A stretch of 24,781 bases of DNA. It comes from Catenibacterium mitsuoka_A. GTDB lineage: Bacteria > Bacillota_I > Bacilli_A > Erysipelotrichales > Coprobacillaceae. The notes beneath the pieces are model-generated. The model made no database searches. It saw nothing but the letters and a program-made list of their open reading frames with translations, and had not been told where the DNA came from. The position numbers and the translations under genes are program-made. Shown here one piece after another: positions 1 to 7,857 of this stretch. Every line of letters begins with the position of its first letter. Position 1 is the first letter of the stretch. The stretch lies in assembly GCF_964259225.1 (NCBI RefSeq), contig NZ_CAXVKN010000032.1, one strand, 5' to 3'.

Positions 1-34
1 ACAGTAACTATATTATCATATACTCTTCAAATTT

Positions 35-94
35 AAAAGAAAAGACTGTTAACATTTAGTTTGTCAACAGTCTGAAGATGTCTTTCGACATCTT
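35..94 (-). terminator. Tandem hairpins ending the murF-ddl transcript
   Basis: Two adjacent hairpins follow ddl. The first (75-94) is an 8-bp stem, AAGATGTC/GACATCTT, closed by a GAAA tetraloop, and its 5' arm uses the last two bases of the ddl stop codon. The second (43-73) is a 12-bp stem starting AGACTGTT with one G-T wobble and a 7-base loop, followed by TTTCTTTT (35-42). Only the second has the U-rich tail of an intrinsic terminator; the first may protect the 3' end or slow polymerase. Confidence 0.85.
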
Positions 95-1121
95 ATCTCT
101 GTAATGCAAGCTTGATTAATTCATCAATAAGAGCTGGTGTATCTAGTCCAGCATCCTTCATTAATTGAGGATACATAGAGATATTAGTAAAGCCAGGCAT
201 AGTATTGATTTCGTTTAAATAAACGTTTCCTGTATCGTTATCATAGAAGAAGTCACATCTAGCTAGACCTGTACCATCTACTGCCTTAAATGCCTTAACA
301 GCAGCCTGTCTGATATAATCCTGGATAGACTGATCTACTCTTGCAGGAATGCATGTTGCACTCTGTTCATCTTCATATTTAGATTCATATGTATAGAATT
401 CACCATGAGGTAAAATCTGTCCTACACGTGATGCACTGATATCATCATTACCAATGACAGCACATTCTAATTCTGTCGCATTAATAGCTTTTTCTACAAC
501 AACATGACGGTCATAAGATGCTGCTTCATGAAGTTTTGGTAGTAAATCAGTTAAAGTATTAACCTTATAACAGCCTACACTTGAGCCAGAACGGCTAGCC
601 TTTACAAAGCAAGGGAATCCTAAGTGTGTATAGATTTCCATTTCTACATTAAAGCTTTCTCTACCTTCATTATCTACTACAACTAATTTATCATCATATC
701 TCTTCTTGACATATAGAGAAGGCACCTGAGGAATATTAGCCTGATCAAATAGTTTCTTTGCATAAATCTTATCCATTGCAGTACAAGATGCCATCACACG
801 GCATCCAACATATGGCACCTGAGCCATTTCTAATAAGCCCTGGATAGTACCATCTTCACCAAACTGTCCATGTAATACAGGGAATACAACATCAAATGAT
901 TTTAAGAAAGTGAAATGATCATTGATCTTTGTAGCACCTTCTAACCAGTTATCACTAGAGAAATCAGTAGAAACTAAATCATACCATTCTCCTTCTTTTG
1001 TAATACCTGCAACTTTAATATCATATTTACTCTTATCACAATTTTTATAGATATTCACACATGACATACGGCTAACAGCATGTTCTGTAGACTGTCCACC
1101 ACATACTAATAATAACTTCAT
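93..1121 (-). CDS. ddl: D-alanine--D-alanine ligase
   Basis: Cytoplasmic ATP-grasp ligase that joins two D-alanines using ATP, giving the dipeptide that MurF adds to the peptidoglycan precursor. Visible motifs: N-terminal GGQSTEH (8-14), HGQFGEDGT (84-92), the ATP-grasp lysine and serine-rich loop KASRSGSSVG (174-183), and the metal-binding EINTMPGFT near 304-312. At 342 residues it is of normal family length. The ATG is one base after the murF stop, with AAAGGAG about ten bases upstream inside the end of murF, so the two are co-transcribed and probably translationally coupled. Substrate is D-Ala rather than D-lactate by default; I see no vancomycin-resistance neighbours (no vanH or vanX), so a plain Ddl is the best reading. 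Confidence 0.96.
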   Translation of the reverse strand: MKLLLVCGGQSTEHAVSRMSCVNIYKNCDKSKYDIKVAGITKEGEWYDLVSTDFSSDNWLEGATKINDHFTFLKSFDVVFPVLHGQFGEDGTIQGLLEMAQVPYVGCRVMASCTAMDKIYAKKLFDQANIPQVPSLYVKKRYDDKLVVVDNEGRESFNVEMEIYTHLGFPCFVKASRSGSSVGCYKVNTLTDLLPKLHEAASYDRHVVVEKAINATELECAVIGNDDISASRVGQILPHGEFYTYESKYEDEQSATCIPARVDQSIQDYIRQAAVKAFKAVDGTGLARCDFFYDNDTGNVYLNEINTMPGFTNISMYPQLMKDAGLDTPALIDELIKLALQR

Positions 1122-1122
1122 C

Positions 1123-2466
1123 TTAATTCTTCTCCTTTAAATCATTAATGACTTCTTTTAAATGCATACCATTAGAAGCCTTGACTAGAACAACATCATT
1201 TTCTTCTAGACATTCCTGTAAATAAGCACTTAAAGAGGCATTAGCATCAAAATGATAAGCAAGGCCTGGTTTTGCTTTATTTACTTCGTCTGAAATATAA
1301 CGCGCAGCAGGTCCTACAGTCAAGACTAAATCAATATTCTTTTTAAGTAAATGTGCACCTACAGCACGATGAAGTGTTTCTTCATAATCACCAAGCTCTA
1401 ACATATCCCCTAATACTGCAATTTTACGGCCTGCATAGCCTGATAATACATCAATACTTGATTTCATAGAATCAAGATTCGCATTATACGTACCATCAAT
1501 CACACGGATATGACGTTCAAGTGTTAAGATATCATTTCTATTCTTAGTGAGTTCAAATGTTTCAATACCCTTGATACATTTTTCCATTGGAATATCTAAT
1601 AATAAACCAACCTGAATCGCAATTAATGCATTGAAGATAAAATGTACACCTGGTACATAGACTCTTACATCATAATCCTGCCCATCTACCTTTACTCTAA
1701 ATGATGACATATCTTCATTCAAGATAATATCAGTTGCTTTTAAGTCTGCTTCACTTTCAATACCAATTGTTTTTAAAGAGATTCCTTCAGGATGGACTGT
1801 AGATAGTAAATCATTGTCGTTATTGACTACTAAAGTACCATGATTCATACCATGTATGATTTCCATCTTGGCCTGTAAGATATTTTCTCTTGAACCAAGT
1901 TCACCAATATGTGCTGTACCAATATTTGTGATTGCTGCAATATCAGGTAATGCAATCTTAGTTAAATAATCGATTTCTTCTAAATGGTTCATACCCATTT
2001 CAATAACCATGACTTCTTCACCATTATAACGAAGAATAGTTAAAGGTAAACCAATATTATTGTTGTAGTTACCCTGTGTTTTTAATGTTGTATATTGCTG
2101 GGAAATAACACTCGCAATCATATCTTTAGTACTTGTTTTCCCTGCTGAACCAGTGATTCCTACAACCTTTGCATTTGAATGAACACGTACATAACGTGCT
2201 AAATCACCTAATGCCTTCATTGTATCTTCTACTAGAATCACATTATGTACATCATCTTCTATAGGGTGACTTGTCAAAGTGGCTGTTGCACCATTTTCAA
2301 AAGCCTGTGGGATATAGTCATGCCCATCTTTAATACCTACTAGAGGGATATATAGGTTTCCTGGCTGAATAACACGTGTATCCTGTGTGAAGCCATTCAC
2401 CTGGTCATCTAAGTGACCATTTAAGAGTTTTCCGTTTGTTGCCTCAATAATTTCGCTTATTAACAT
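1123..2466 (-). CDS. murF: UDP-MurNAc-tripeptide--D-Ala-D-Ala ligase MurF
   Basis: Last cytoplasmic Mur ligase: it adds D-Ala-D-Ala to UDP-MurNAc-tripeptide with ATP hydrolysis. The 447-residue length fits the family. The N-terminal substrate domain carries DTRVIQPGNLYIPLVG-type sequence (29-44), the ATP site is GITGSAGKTSTKDM (103-116), and the central domain has the Mur-ligase sequence TQGNYNNNIGLPLT. The C-terminal domain has DGTYNANLDSMKSS and AVLGDMLELG, both typical of MurF. It lies directly upstream of ddl, which makes its substrate, and has its own extended -10 promoter just before the ATG. A weak SD (TGGAGATGAT) precedes the start. Confidence 0.96.
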   Translation of the reverse strand: MLISEIIEATNGKLLNGHLDDQVNGFTQDTRVIQPGNLYIPLVGIKDGHDYIPQAFENGATATLTSHPIEDDVHNVILVEDTMKALGDLARYVRVHSNAKVVGITGSAGKTSTKDMIASVISQQYTTLKTQGNYNNNIGLPLTILRYNGEEVMVIEMGMNHLEEIDYLTKIALPDIAAITNIGTAHIGELGSRENILQAKMEIIHGMNHGTLVVNNDNDLLSTVHPEGISLKTIGIESEADLKATDIILNEDMSSFRVKVDGQDYDVRVYVPGVHFIFNALIAIQVGLLLDIPMEKCIKGIETFELTKNRNDILTLERHIRVIDGTYNANLDSMKSSIDVLSGYAGRKIAVLGDMLELGDYEETLHRAVGAHLLKKNIDLVLTVGPAARYISDEVNKAKPGLAYHFDANASLSAYLQECLEENDVVLVKASNGMHLKEVINDLKEKN

Positions 2467-2493
2467 ATAATCATCTCCATTTTTTACCCACCC

Positions 2494-2522
2494 ATTATAG
2501 CATAAATCTTATATACAAAAAA
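2494..2522 (-). promoter_or_regulatory. Extended -10 promoter for murF-ddl
   Basis: On the minus strand TATAAT (2494-2499) is preceded by TGC, a perfect extended -10. There is no good -35; the region at the right distance is the T tract of the preceding terminator. The predicted start of transcription is about 20 bases before the murF ATG. The promoter therefore begins inside the tail of the upstream terminator. Confidence 0.7.
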
Positions 2523-2545
2523 AGACACTGAAGTGAATCAGTGCC
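2517..2545 (-). terminator. Intrinsic terminator after the zinc-ribbon/propeller gene
   Basis: GGCACTGA/TCAGTGTC stem (one wobble pair) with a 6-base loop, followed by seven Ts on the minus strand. The stem starts at the last base of the TAG stop codon of the upstream gene (2545-2547). Confidence 0.88.
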
Positions 2546-3774
2546 TAATTATCAAATATCACTGCATACTTTGTATTAGAAGTGTTTACAACTTTCCAAT
2601 CCTGATTATCTTTCACAAATAGATGATCATTCACAATCTGCATACCACTGATACGGTGTGACTGGAATTGATAAACTGCAGTTGTCTTTTTAGTACTTAA
2701 ATCAATACGATACATCTTTGCATCATTGCCAACATAATAGATTGCTTCATCACTCATCACAAACATAGAATAACCAATATCATCCATGATTGTTTCAGAC
2801 TGTTTAGTTTCTACATTCACTCTACCAATGGCCATTTTAGGTGTAGAGAAATAAAGATAACCATCGTTATAAACTGAACCATAAACCTGTTCATTATAAA
2901 TAGTATCTGTGGCTTTAGTAGTCATATTATAAGAAATAATAGAACTCTTACCAGTTAGATAAATGATATCTCCATTAAAGTTCATATTGTAGATATGTTC
3001 ATCTAAAAGTTTAGTAGACGTTTTATTTAAAATATCATAAACATATAAACTTTCATTATCACTATCATTCTGATAGTAGAGCTTATTATCATGATAAGTC
3101 ATATAGAATGCTGAAACATCCTGTAGTGTTTCAGACTTCTCTGTCTTTATATCAAGAACACAGATATGATGATTTTTATCTGTATAATAAAGCTTTTCTC
3201 CGACAAGATTTAAATAAGTCGCATACTTGATATCATATGTCTTTACGACATTCATATCTTTATCTAATTTTACTAATTTGCTATCAGGTTTTGACATGAA
3301 GATATAGTGATCATTGGCTGCTACAGTTCCATCATTAGATAAATTAGAATATTGTTCAATTTCTGTTGTCTTCTTTAGTTTAATTACAGAAGTCATTTCT
3401 TCTGAAGTACTCGAATTACCATCTGCCCATTTAATATTATCAGAATGATTCAAATAATACTGTGCACCAGTAGTCGCAAGTATTAAGACAAGTACTGATA
3501 TAACCACTACTTTCCAGTTAATCTTACGTGATACCTTTTCCGGTTCATATGTTTTTTCTTCTTCTTGATAAATACGTGATGTAGGAATAAAAGACCCTTG
3601 AGGACGACGTGATGTTGAAGCAGGTCCTAATGGTTTTCCACAATAAGAACAGAACTTCGCATGAGGAATGTTCTGATGACCACAATGAGGACATTGATCA
3701 TCTAGTGGTGTACCACAATAGGGACAAAAATGTGACCCTTCTGGGATTTCTTTATGACATGTAGGACAAATCAT
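2545..3774 (-). CDS. Zinc-ribbon membrane protein with extracytoplasmic DUF5050-like beta-propeller
   Basis: Function unknown. The 409-residue protein has two N-terminal zinc ribbons (Cys 3/6/17/20 and 28/31/42/45), a polar linker, one membrane helix (about 88-107) and a 300-residue outer region. The outer part consists of repeated blades with patterns such as DKDMNVVKTYD, YYTDKNHHICVLDIKT and LYYQNDSDNESLYVYD, each an 'is displayed / refers to a setting' strand set typical of DUF5050 or PQQ-like propellers. The cytosolic zinc ribbons and outer propeller suggest a sensor or scaffold across the membrane, but that is inference. Its ATG directly follows the TAA of the small membrane protein upstream, with GGAGATG as SD, so the two form one operon. 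Confidence 0.8.
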   Translation of the reverse strand: MICPTCHKEIPEGSHFCPYCGTPLDDQCPHCGHQNIPHAKFCSYCGKPLGPASTSRRPQGSFIPTSRIYQEEEKTYEPEKVSRKINWKVVVISVLVLILATTGAQYYLNHSDNIKWADGNSSTSEEMTSVIKLKKTTEIEQYSNLSNDGTVAANDHYIFMSKPDSKLVKLDKDMNVVKTYDIKYATYLNLVGEKLYYTDKNHHICVLDIKTEKSETLQDVSAFYMTYHDNKLYYQNDSDNESLYVYDILNKTSTKLLDEHIYNMNFNGDIIYLTGKSSIISYNMTTKATDTIYNEQVYGSVYNDGYLYFSTPKMAIGRVNVETKQSETIMDDIGYSMFVMSDEAIYYVGNDAKMYRIDLSTKKTTAVYQFQSHRISGMQIVNDHLFVKDNQDWKVVNTSNTKYAVIFDN

Positions 3775-4050
3775 TTAGTTGTCATCTCCAGTCTTTTCTT
3801 CATCTACAACCTTATATTCTACATCAATGATATCAGGATTATCATTACGTGATGAAGACTGAGATTGATATTGAGATGAATATTGTGATTGTGCATCTTC
3901 ATACTGTTTTCTGATTTTCTTTAATTTAAAATATTTCCAGATTTCATAAACAATAAACATGATCAATAAGAAAGGCCATGCATAAGCAATAATGTTTAAG
4001 AATACAGATAAAACTAGAAATATAATTATAAAATAGATTAGTGCATCCAT
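3775..4050 (-). CDS. Small membrane protein with acidic tail, unknown function
   Basis: I do not recognise a family. The 91-residue protein starts with a very hydrophobic stretch (about 4-42), long enough for two membrane helices, then a basic patch (YFKLKKIRKQ) that would hold the following part in the cytoplasm by the positive-inside rule. The rest is a Gln/Ser-rich linker and a short acidic end with IDVEYKVVDEE, a style of tail seen in other small Gram-positive membrane proteins. The SD AAAGGAG lies nine bases before the ATG. The next gene begins immediately after its stop, so this protein probably works with the zinc-ribbon propeller protein in the membrane. Confidence 0.75.
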   Translation of the reverse strand: MDALIYFIIIFLVLSVFLNIIAYAWPFLLIMFIVYEIWKYFKLKKIRKQYEDAQSQYSSQYQSQSSSRNDNPDIIDVEYKVVDEEKTGDDN

Positions 4051-4076
4051 ATATTTTTTCTCCTTTAAGTGTCGTC

Positions 4077-4126
4077 ATTATATGTTTCTATTGTAAACAA
4101 ATGATGAACTCACAGAAATTATACCA
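4077..4126 (-). promoter_or_regulatory. One or two -10 elements upstream of the small membrane protein operon
   Basis: Two perfect TATAAT hexamers occur on the minus strand: 4077-4082 and 4118-4123. The upstream one is preceded by TGG and so is an extended -10; the downstream one would give a leader of about 20 bases. Neither has a convincing -35. They may be tandem promoters or one may be chance in AT-rich DNA. Confidence 0.55.
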
Positions 4127-4135
4127 ATTTCAAAC

Positions 4136-4166
4136 AAAAAATAGAAGATGCCTTAGACATCTTCTA
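4136..4166 (-). terminator. Intrinsic terminator after rapZ-whiA-XRE
   Basis: Perfect 9-bp stem TAGAAGATG/CATCTTCTA with a 7-base loop, followed by six Ts on the minus strand, 12 bases after the stop of the XRE gene. Confidence 0.9.
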
Positions 4167-4178
4167 AAATTTCACATA

Positions 4179-4385
4179 TTAGTAGTTAAAAAGGTCTTTA
4201 AGAGTAACACCTAAGCCTCTCGCAAATTGATCAATGGCTTTAAGACTCACATTTCTAGTACCTCTTTCTACATCAGAAATATAATTCTTAGAAAGATGAC
4301 ATCTAAATCCTAGTTCTTCTTGAGAGATTCCCTGCTGCATTCTTAATTCCTTAATACGCATTCCAAATCTTTCTGTGACAGTCAT
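4179..4385 (-). CDS. Small XRE-family DNA-binding regulator
   Basis: A 68-residue protein that is essentially one helix-turn-helix domain. The pattern RIKELRMQQGISQEELGFRCHLSKNYISDVERG (about 10-42) is the classic XRE/Cro recognition fold, with SQEELG and the second helix LSKNYISDVE. The size resembles controller proteins of restriction-modification systems and other stand-alone XRE repressors, but no methylase or nuclease is nearby. Its ATG overlaps the whiA stop as TAATG, with GGAGG in the end of whiA as SD, so it is translationally coupled to whiA and read from the rapZ promoter. Its target is unknown; autoregulation of the operon is possible but no operator is evident. Confidence 0.88.
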   Translation of the reverse strand: MTVTERFGMRIKELRMQQGISQEELGFRCHLSKNYISDVERGTRNVSLKAIDQFARGLGVTLKDLFNY

Positions 4386-5329
4386 TATTCTTCCTCCATC
4401 TGACGAAGACGTGCAGCTTCATCTTTGATCTTCTTGAAACGATGGTGAAGACCAGATTTAGAAATTGTCTGACCTGTCTTATTAAAATACACATCTGCTA
4501 GTTCATTAAGTGTAAGTTCTGGGTTTTCTAAACGAATCTGTGCTACATCCGCAGTCTTAGAATCTAGAATCTCTATGCCTGCTTTATCAATCACATAGGC
4601 AATATCTTCAATCTGTTTTGCACTCGCTGTCATAGCCTTCATTTCATTCGCAATATCGCAATTATTCCATCTATTGACGGTATTAGCCATAGAACGGTCA
4701 ATACGTGTTGTTTCAAATTCCATAACAGAAGTAGAAGCACCTATAGCACGTAAGAAGTCTCCTATTCTTTCTGCAGATTTCATATAGATCACATAACGAT
4801 TACGTCTCTTGATCACATGCGCATTTAAGCCATAGCTATTCAACATAGCTTCAATATATTGGGCAAGAGGTTCATCCTGTACACTCATCTCTAAATGATA
4901 ATTAGATGTATCAGGGTTATTGACTGATCCACTTGCAAGAAATATACCTGCAAGATAAGCTCTTCTTGTACGATCATCATATAAAATCTCATCAGAAGGT
5001 AACATCGTAAATCCTAGACCTTCTAATAAATGAAGATCTTCTAGTATTTCTCTTGCCTTTGAAACCTTAAGAAGATAAACATTATTCTTCTTAAGCTTCA
5101 TCATCTTTTTTACTTTAAATTCAATTGAAGGTGCATAAAGTTCTTTAAGAAGTTTATGCATCTTTGACGCTATTTTTGCGTTTTCTGTACGGATCAGGAG
5201 AGAGAGTCCCTGTCCTAACATCAGTGTTCCATTGGTTTTTAATAACGCACAAAGAATCGCTTTTGAACAGTCATGATCAAACTCATTAAATACGATCTCT
5301 TCCTTTACTTTTCTTGAAAACGACAACAT
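4385..5329 (-). CDS. whiA: DNA-binding protein WhiA
   Basis: Conserved Gram-positive regulator, known in Streptomyces as a sporulation/division activator and in Bacillus as a factor affecting division and chromosome segregation. The 314-residue protein starts with the family's MLSFSRKVKEEI and has a LAGLIDADG-endonuclease-like fold around YLAGIFLASGSVNNP (about 130-144). The C-terminal helix-turn-helix spans LTLNELADVYFNKTGQTISKSGLHHR (about 275-300). The core usually binds DNA and lacks nuclease activity. It follows rapZ by 15 bases, the conserved partnership, but the usual yvcK between them is missing. The SD is weak (AGAGGA, 11 bases before ATG), suggesting dependence on rapZ translation. 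Confidence 0.95.
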   Translation of the reverse strand: MLSFSRKVKEEIVFNEFDHDCSKAILCALLKTNGTLMLGQGLSLLIRTENAKIASKMHKLLKELYAPSIEFKVKKMMKLKKNNVYLLKVSKAREILEDLHLLEGLGFTMLPSDEILYDDRTRRAYLAGIFLASGSVNNPDTSNYHLEMSVQDEPLAQYIEAMLNSYGLNAHVIKRRNRYVIYMKSAERIGDFLRAIGASTSVMEFETTRIDRSMANTVNRWNNCDIANEMKAMTASAKQIEDIAYVIDKAGIEILDSKTADVAQIRLENPELTLNELADVYFNKTGQTISKSGLHHRFKKIKDEAARLRQMEEE

Positions 5330-5344
5330 TTCTTTTCACATCCT

Positions 5345-6193
5345 CTAGTGGTCAGCATCACGATGCCACTTATATACTTTATAATATTTCTTATAATGGT
5401 CTGCAAGGAAATTAGTTAATGTGACAGAACGGTGCTGGCCACCTGTACAGCCAATACCGACAATCAATTGCATTTTTCCTTCTTTTTCATATTCTTTCAA
5501 TAAATAATCATAGTAAGACAAAGTCCTTTTAATAAATTCCTGAGTTTCAGGTTTTTCCATAACATAGTCATAGACTTCCTTATCATTTCCTGTCTTATTT
5601 CTAAGTTCAGGAATATAGAAAGGGTTTGGCAGGAATCTTACATCAAGAAGTAAATCAGCATCCTTAGGAATACCAAACTTATATCCAAAAGATACAAAAG
5701 AAACACGGAATACTTCTCCTGTTTCATGATAGAAAGATGCTTCTAGTCTATCTTGTAAAGCTGTACGCTTTAATAGTGTTGTATCAATGATTAAATCAGC
5801 CTGTGTCTTAATCTGTTCATATTCCTGGCGTTCTAATTCAATAGAGTCATAAAGTGTATTGGCTTTATTCATGATCATCATTGGATGTGAACGTCTTGTC
5901 TGCTTATAACGCTTTAAGATTTCCATATTTTCACAATCTAAGAATACAACAGTCAAATTGATCCAATCCATATTCGTTAATTCACGAATTGCCTGAAGTG
6001 CATCTCCTAGATAGATTCCCATCGCAATCTTACCACCTAAAGTTTCATCTAATAAATAATCTCCAAACTGTTCAAGTAGTGCAACTGGATAGTTATCGAT
6101 GCAATAATATCCCATATTTTCAAATATAGCCATGGCAGTAGATTTACCTGCACCTGACATACCAGTAACTAATACAACTTCTACATTCTTCAT
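5345..6193 (-). CDS. rapZ: RNase adapter / nucleotide-binding protein RapZ
   Basis: P-loop protein of the RapZ/YvcJ family. In E. coli RapZ binds glucosamine-6-phosphate and guides RNase E to the small RNA GlmZ; in Bacillus YvcJ is a GTP-hydrolysing protein linked to competence. At 282 residues it is full length. Walker A is GMSGAGKS (11-18), the conserved LDVRFLPNPFY lies in the middle, and the C-terminal domain holds GIGCTGGQHRS, the family's signature loop. AGGAGG sits ten bases before the ATG, preceded by an extended -10 promoter about 30 bases upstream. It heads the operon with whiA and the XRE gene. Because this lineage should lack RNase E, the Bacillus-type role is more likely. Confidence 0.95.
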   Translation of the reverse strand: MKNVEVVLVTGMSGAGKSTAMAIFENMGYYCIDNYPVALLEQFGDYLLDETLGGKIAMGIYLGDALQAIRELTNMDWINLTVVFLDCENMEILKRYKQTRRSHPMMIMNKANTLYDSIELERQEYEQIKTQADLIIDTTLLKRTALQDRLEASFYHETGEVFRVSFVSFGYKFGIPKDADLLLDVRFLPNPFYIPELRNKTGNDKEVYDYVMEKPETQEFIKRTLSYYDYLLKEYEKEGKMQLIVGIGCTGGQHRSVTLTNFLADHYKKYYKVYKWHRDADH

Positions 6194-6220
6194 AGACTTA
6201 TATCCTCCTCAACCTCATCT

Positions 6221-6229
6221 ATTATAACA
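6221..6229 (-). promoter_or_regulatory. Extended -10 promoter for rapZ-whiA-XRE
   Basis: TGT followed directly by TATAAT on the minus strand (TATAAT at 6221-6226). The -35 is poor (TTTATA, 17 bases upstream). The expected leader is about 20 bases and contains the AGGAGG ribosome site. Confidence 0.7.
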
Positions 6230-6255
6230 TACAATCATAAGGGTATAAAGCATTC

Positions 6256-6282
6256 AAAAAGAGAACTATCATTAGTTCTCTT
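6256..6282 (-). terminator. Intrinsic terminator inside the end of trxB
   Basis: Perfect 10-bp stem AAGAGAACTA/TAGTTCTCTT with a 4-base loop, then a T run ending at 6256. The 5' arm encodes the last Glu-Asn codons and part of the stop codon of trxB, so a ribosome at the stop codon would cover the stem. Confidence 0.88.
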
Positions 6283-7183
6283 CAACAAGCTTAGCAGCAT
6301 ATTGCCCAGCAATTGCACCATCATTTGCAGCTGTGACAACCTGTCTTAATGTCTTTGTTCTGACATCACCAATCGCAAATATTCCAGGAATTTTTGTTTC
6401 CATATGTTCATCAACATCAATATAACCCTGTTCATTTGTGATGCCTAAATCCTTCACAAAATCAGTAACAGGATCTAAACCAATAAATGGGAAAATACCC
6501 TGTACGTAAAGATTTTCTAGTTCTTTTGTAACACTATCTTCTAGCTCTAAGCCTTTTAATGTATCATCTTCTACAATTAAGGCATGTGGCTTCTTTTTGA
6601 AGTGGAATTCAATCTTTTCATTATTCAGTGCTTTCTTCACTAGATAATCATCTGCACGGAAAACATCACGTCTCATAATAATATGAACCTTTTCTGTAAT
6701 ACCAGCAAGATAGATTGATTCTTCAATCGCACTATTGCCTCCACCAATGACAGCAACTTCTTTTCCTCTAAAGAATGGACCATCACAAACAGCACAATAA
6801 GAAATACCTTTACCTGTCATTTCATCTTCTAAGTGTAGTCCCATTTTTCTTTCTTTAGTTCCTGTCGCAATGATCACTACGCGAGCTTCTAGTTCTTCTT
6901 TAGAAGTAATAACCTTCTTATAGTCACCTTCATCTACAATAGATTTCACTTCTGTCATCTTTAACTGGGCACCGAAGTTAAGAGCCTGTTCATACATATC
7001 ATATGCAAGCTGAGGACCCATCATTTCTTTTATTCCTGGATAGTTCTCGATGTGAGCTGTTAAGTTTAATTTACCACCTGGTGCACCTGATTCAATAATA
7101 GTTACATCAGCGCCTGCACGACTTGCATAGAGTGCAGCAGTGAGTCCTGCTGGCCCACCACCAATAATTATAATATCTTTCAT
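6272..7183 (-). CDS. trxB: Thioredoxin reductase
   Basis: Cytoplasmic flavoprotein that passes electrons from NADPH to thioredoxin. The 303-residue sequence has the FAD-binding GGGPAGL (8-14), the redox pair CAVC (130-133), the NADPH-binding GGGNSA (147-152) and the second FAD motif GIFAIGDV near the end, all in the standard low-molecular-weight TrxB order. Its ATG is two bases after the ppaX stop, with AAAGGATG as SD inside ppaX, so it is the last gene of the operon. No thioredoxin gene is adjacent. Ferredoxin-type reductases resemble TrxB, but they lack the CxxC seen here. Confidence 0.96.
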   Translation of the reverse strand: MKDIIIIGGGPAGLTAALYASRAGADVTIIESGAPGGKLNLTAHIENYPGIKEMMGPQLAYDMYEQALNFGAQLKMTEVKSIVDEGDYKKVITSKEELEARVVIIATGTKERKMGLHLEDEMTGKGISYCAVCDGPFFRGKEVAVIGGGNSAIEESIYLAGITEKVHIIMRRDVFRADDYLVKKALNNEKIEFHFKKKPHALIVEDDTLKGLELEDSVTKELENLYVQGIFPFIGLDPVTDFVKDLGITNEQGYIDVDEHMETKIPGIFAIGDVRTKTLRQVVTAANDGAIAGQYAAKLVEEN

Positions 7184-7185
7184 AT

Positions 7186-7833
7186 TTACATCCTTTCTAG
7201 ATAATCATATAAGTCATCATATGACTCCATCATATAATCTGGATGTTCACCAAGAAGTCCCTCTGCGCCTTTTAAAGACCAGGTGACTCCTATAGTCTTA
7301 ATACCAGCATTCTTACCTGCTTGAATATCAGTCACATTATCACCAATCATATAACCTTTATTCACATTCATCTTCTTCATTGCAGTTAATACTGCTTCTG
7401 GATGAGGTTTCCCATGTGTGACTTCATCACTTCCAATGACTACTTCAAAATACTGATCCAAGTGTGCACACTTTAATCCATATACAGCTGCATCCTTAAA
7501 TTTTGTAGTCACAATAGCCATTCTTATTCCTTTCTCATGAAGTTTTTTTAATACTTCTGTTTCATGAGGGTATAGAGTAACATAATCATTATGCTTCTCA
7601 TGATTATAAGCACGATAGATTTGTACTGCTTCATCTACCTGATCACCTGAAAAGAAACGTGCAAATGAATCTCTTAGAGGTGGTCCTAAGAATGAGAGAA
7701 GCTCTTCTTCTGATAATGTGTAATCAGGAAGAAGCTTTTTAAAAGTATATCTGAATGATTGGAAGATCAATTCATCGGTATTAAGTACTGTTCCATCTAG
7801 ATCAAATAGAAGTACGTTATCTGTATTTATCAT
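7186..7833 (-). CDS. ppaX: HAD phosphatase, PpaX-like pyrophosphatase
   Basis: Cytoplasmic HAD-family hydrolase of 215 residues with the nucleophile motif DLDGTVLNTDE (11-21), a four-helix cap, TTK (motif II), the lysine of GKPHPE, and GDNVTDIQAG (motif IV). The N-terminal FDLDGT-LNT-ELI-SF pattern and the C-terminal VTWSLKG match PpaX of Bacillus, which splits the pyrophosphate made when HprK dephosphorylates Ser-P-HPr; a phosphoglycolate phosphatase is the alternative. PpaX usually neighbours hprK, lgt and trxB; trxB is next here, hprK and lgt are not. The ATG is 13 bases from AAGGA, an unusually long gap, and a two-codon frame fills it. Confidence 0.82.
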   Translation of the reverse strand: MINTDNVLLFDLDGTVLNTDELIFQSFRYTFKKLLPDYTLSEEELLSFLGPPLRDSFARFFSGDQVDEAVQIYRAYNHEKHNDYVTLYPHETEVLKKLHEKGIRMAIVTTKFKDAAVYGLKCAHLDQYFEVVIGSDEVTHGKPHPEAVLTAMKKMNVNKGYMIGDNVTDIQAGKNAGIKTIGVTWSLKGAEGLLGEHPDYMMESYDDLYDYLERM

Positions 7834-7838
7834 ATCAT
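7830..7838 (-). other. Two-codon open frame (ATG ATA TGA) overlapping the ppaX start
   Basis: The ATG at 7836-7838 sits 8 bases from the AAGGA at 7847-7851, the ideal distance. It is out of frame with ppaX and hits TGA after one codon, which overlaps the true ATG (7831-7833). Ribosomes could initiate here, stop and restart at ppaX. The sequence is seen; use of the frame is inference. Confidence 0.35.
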
Positions 7839-7857
7839 TAATTGTTTCCTTATGTGT

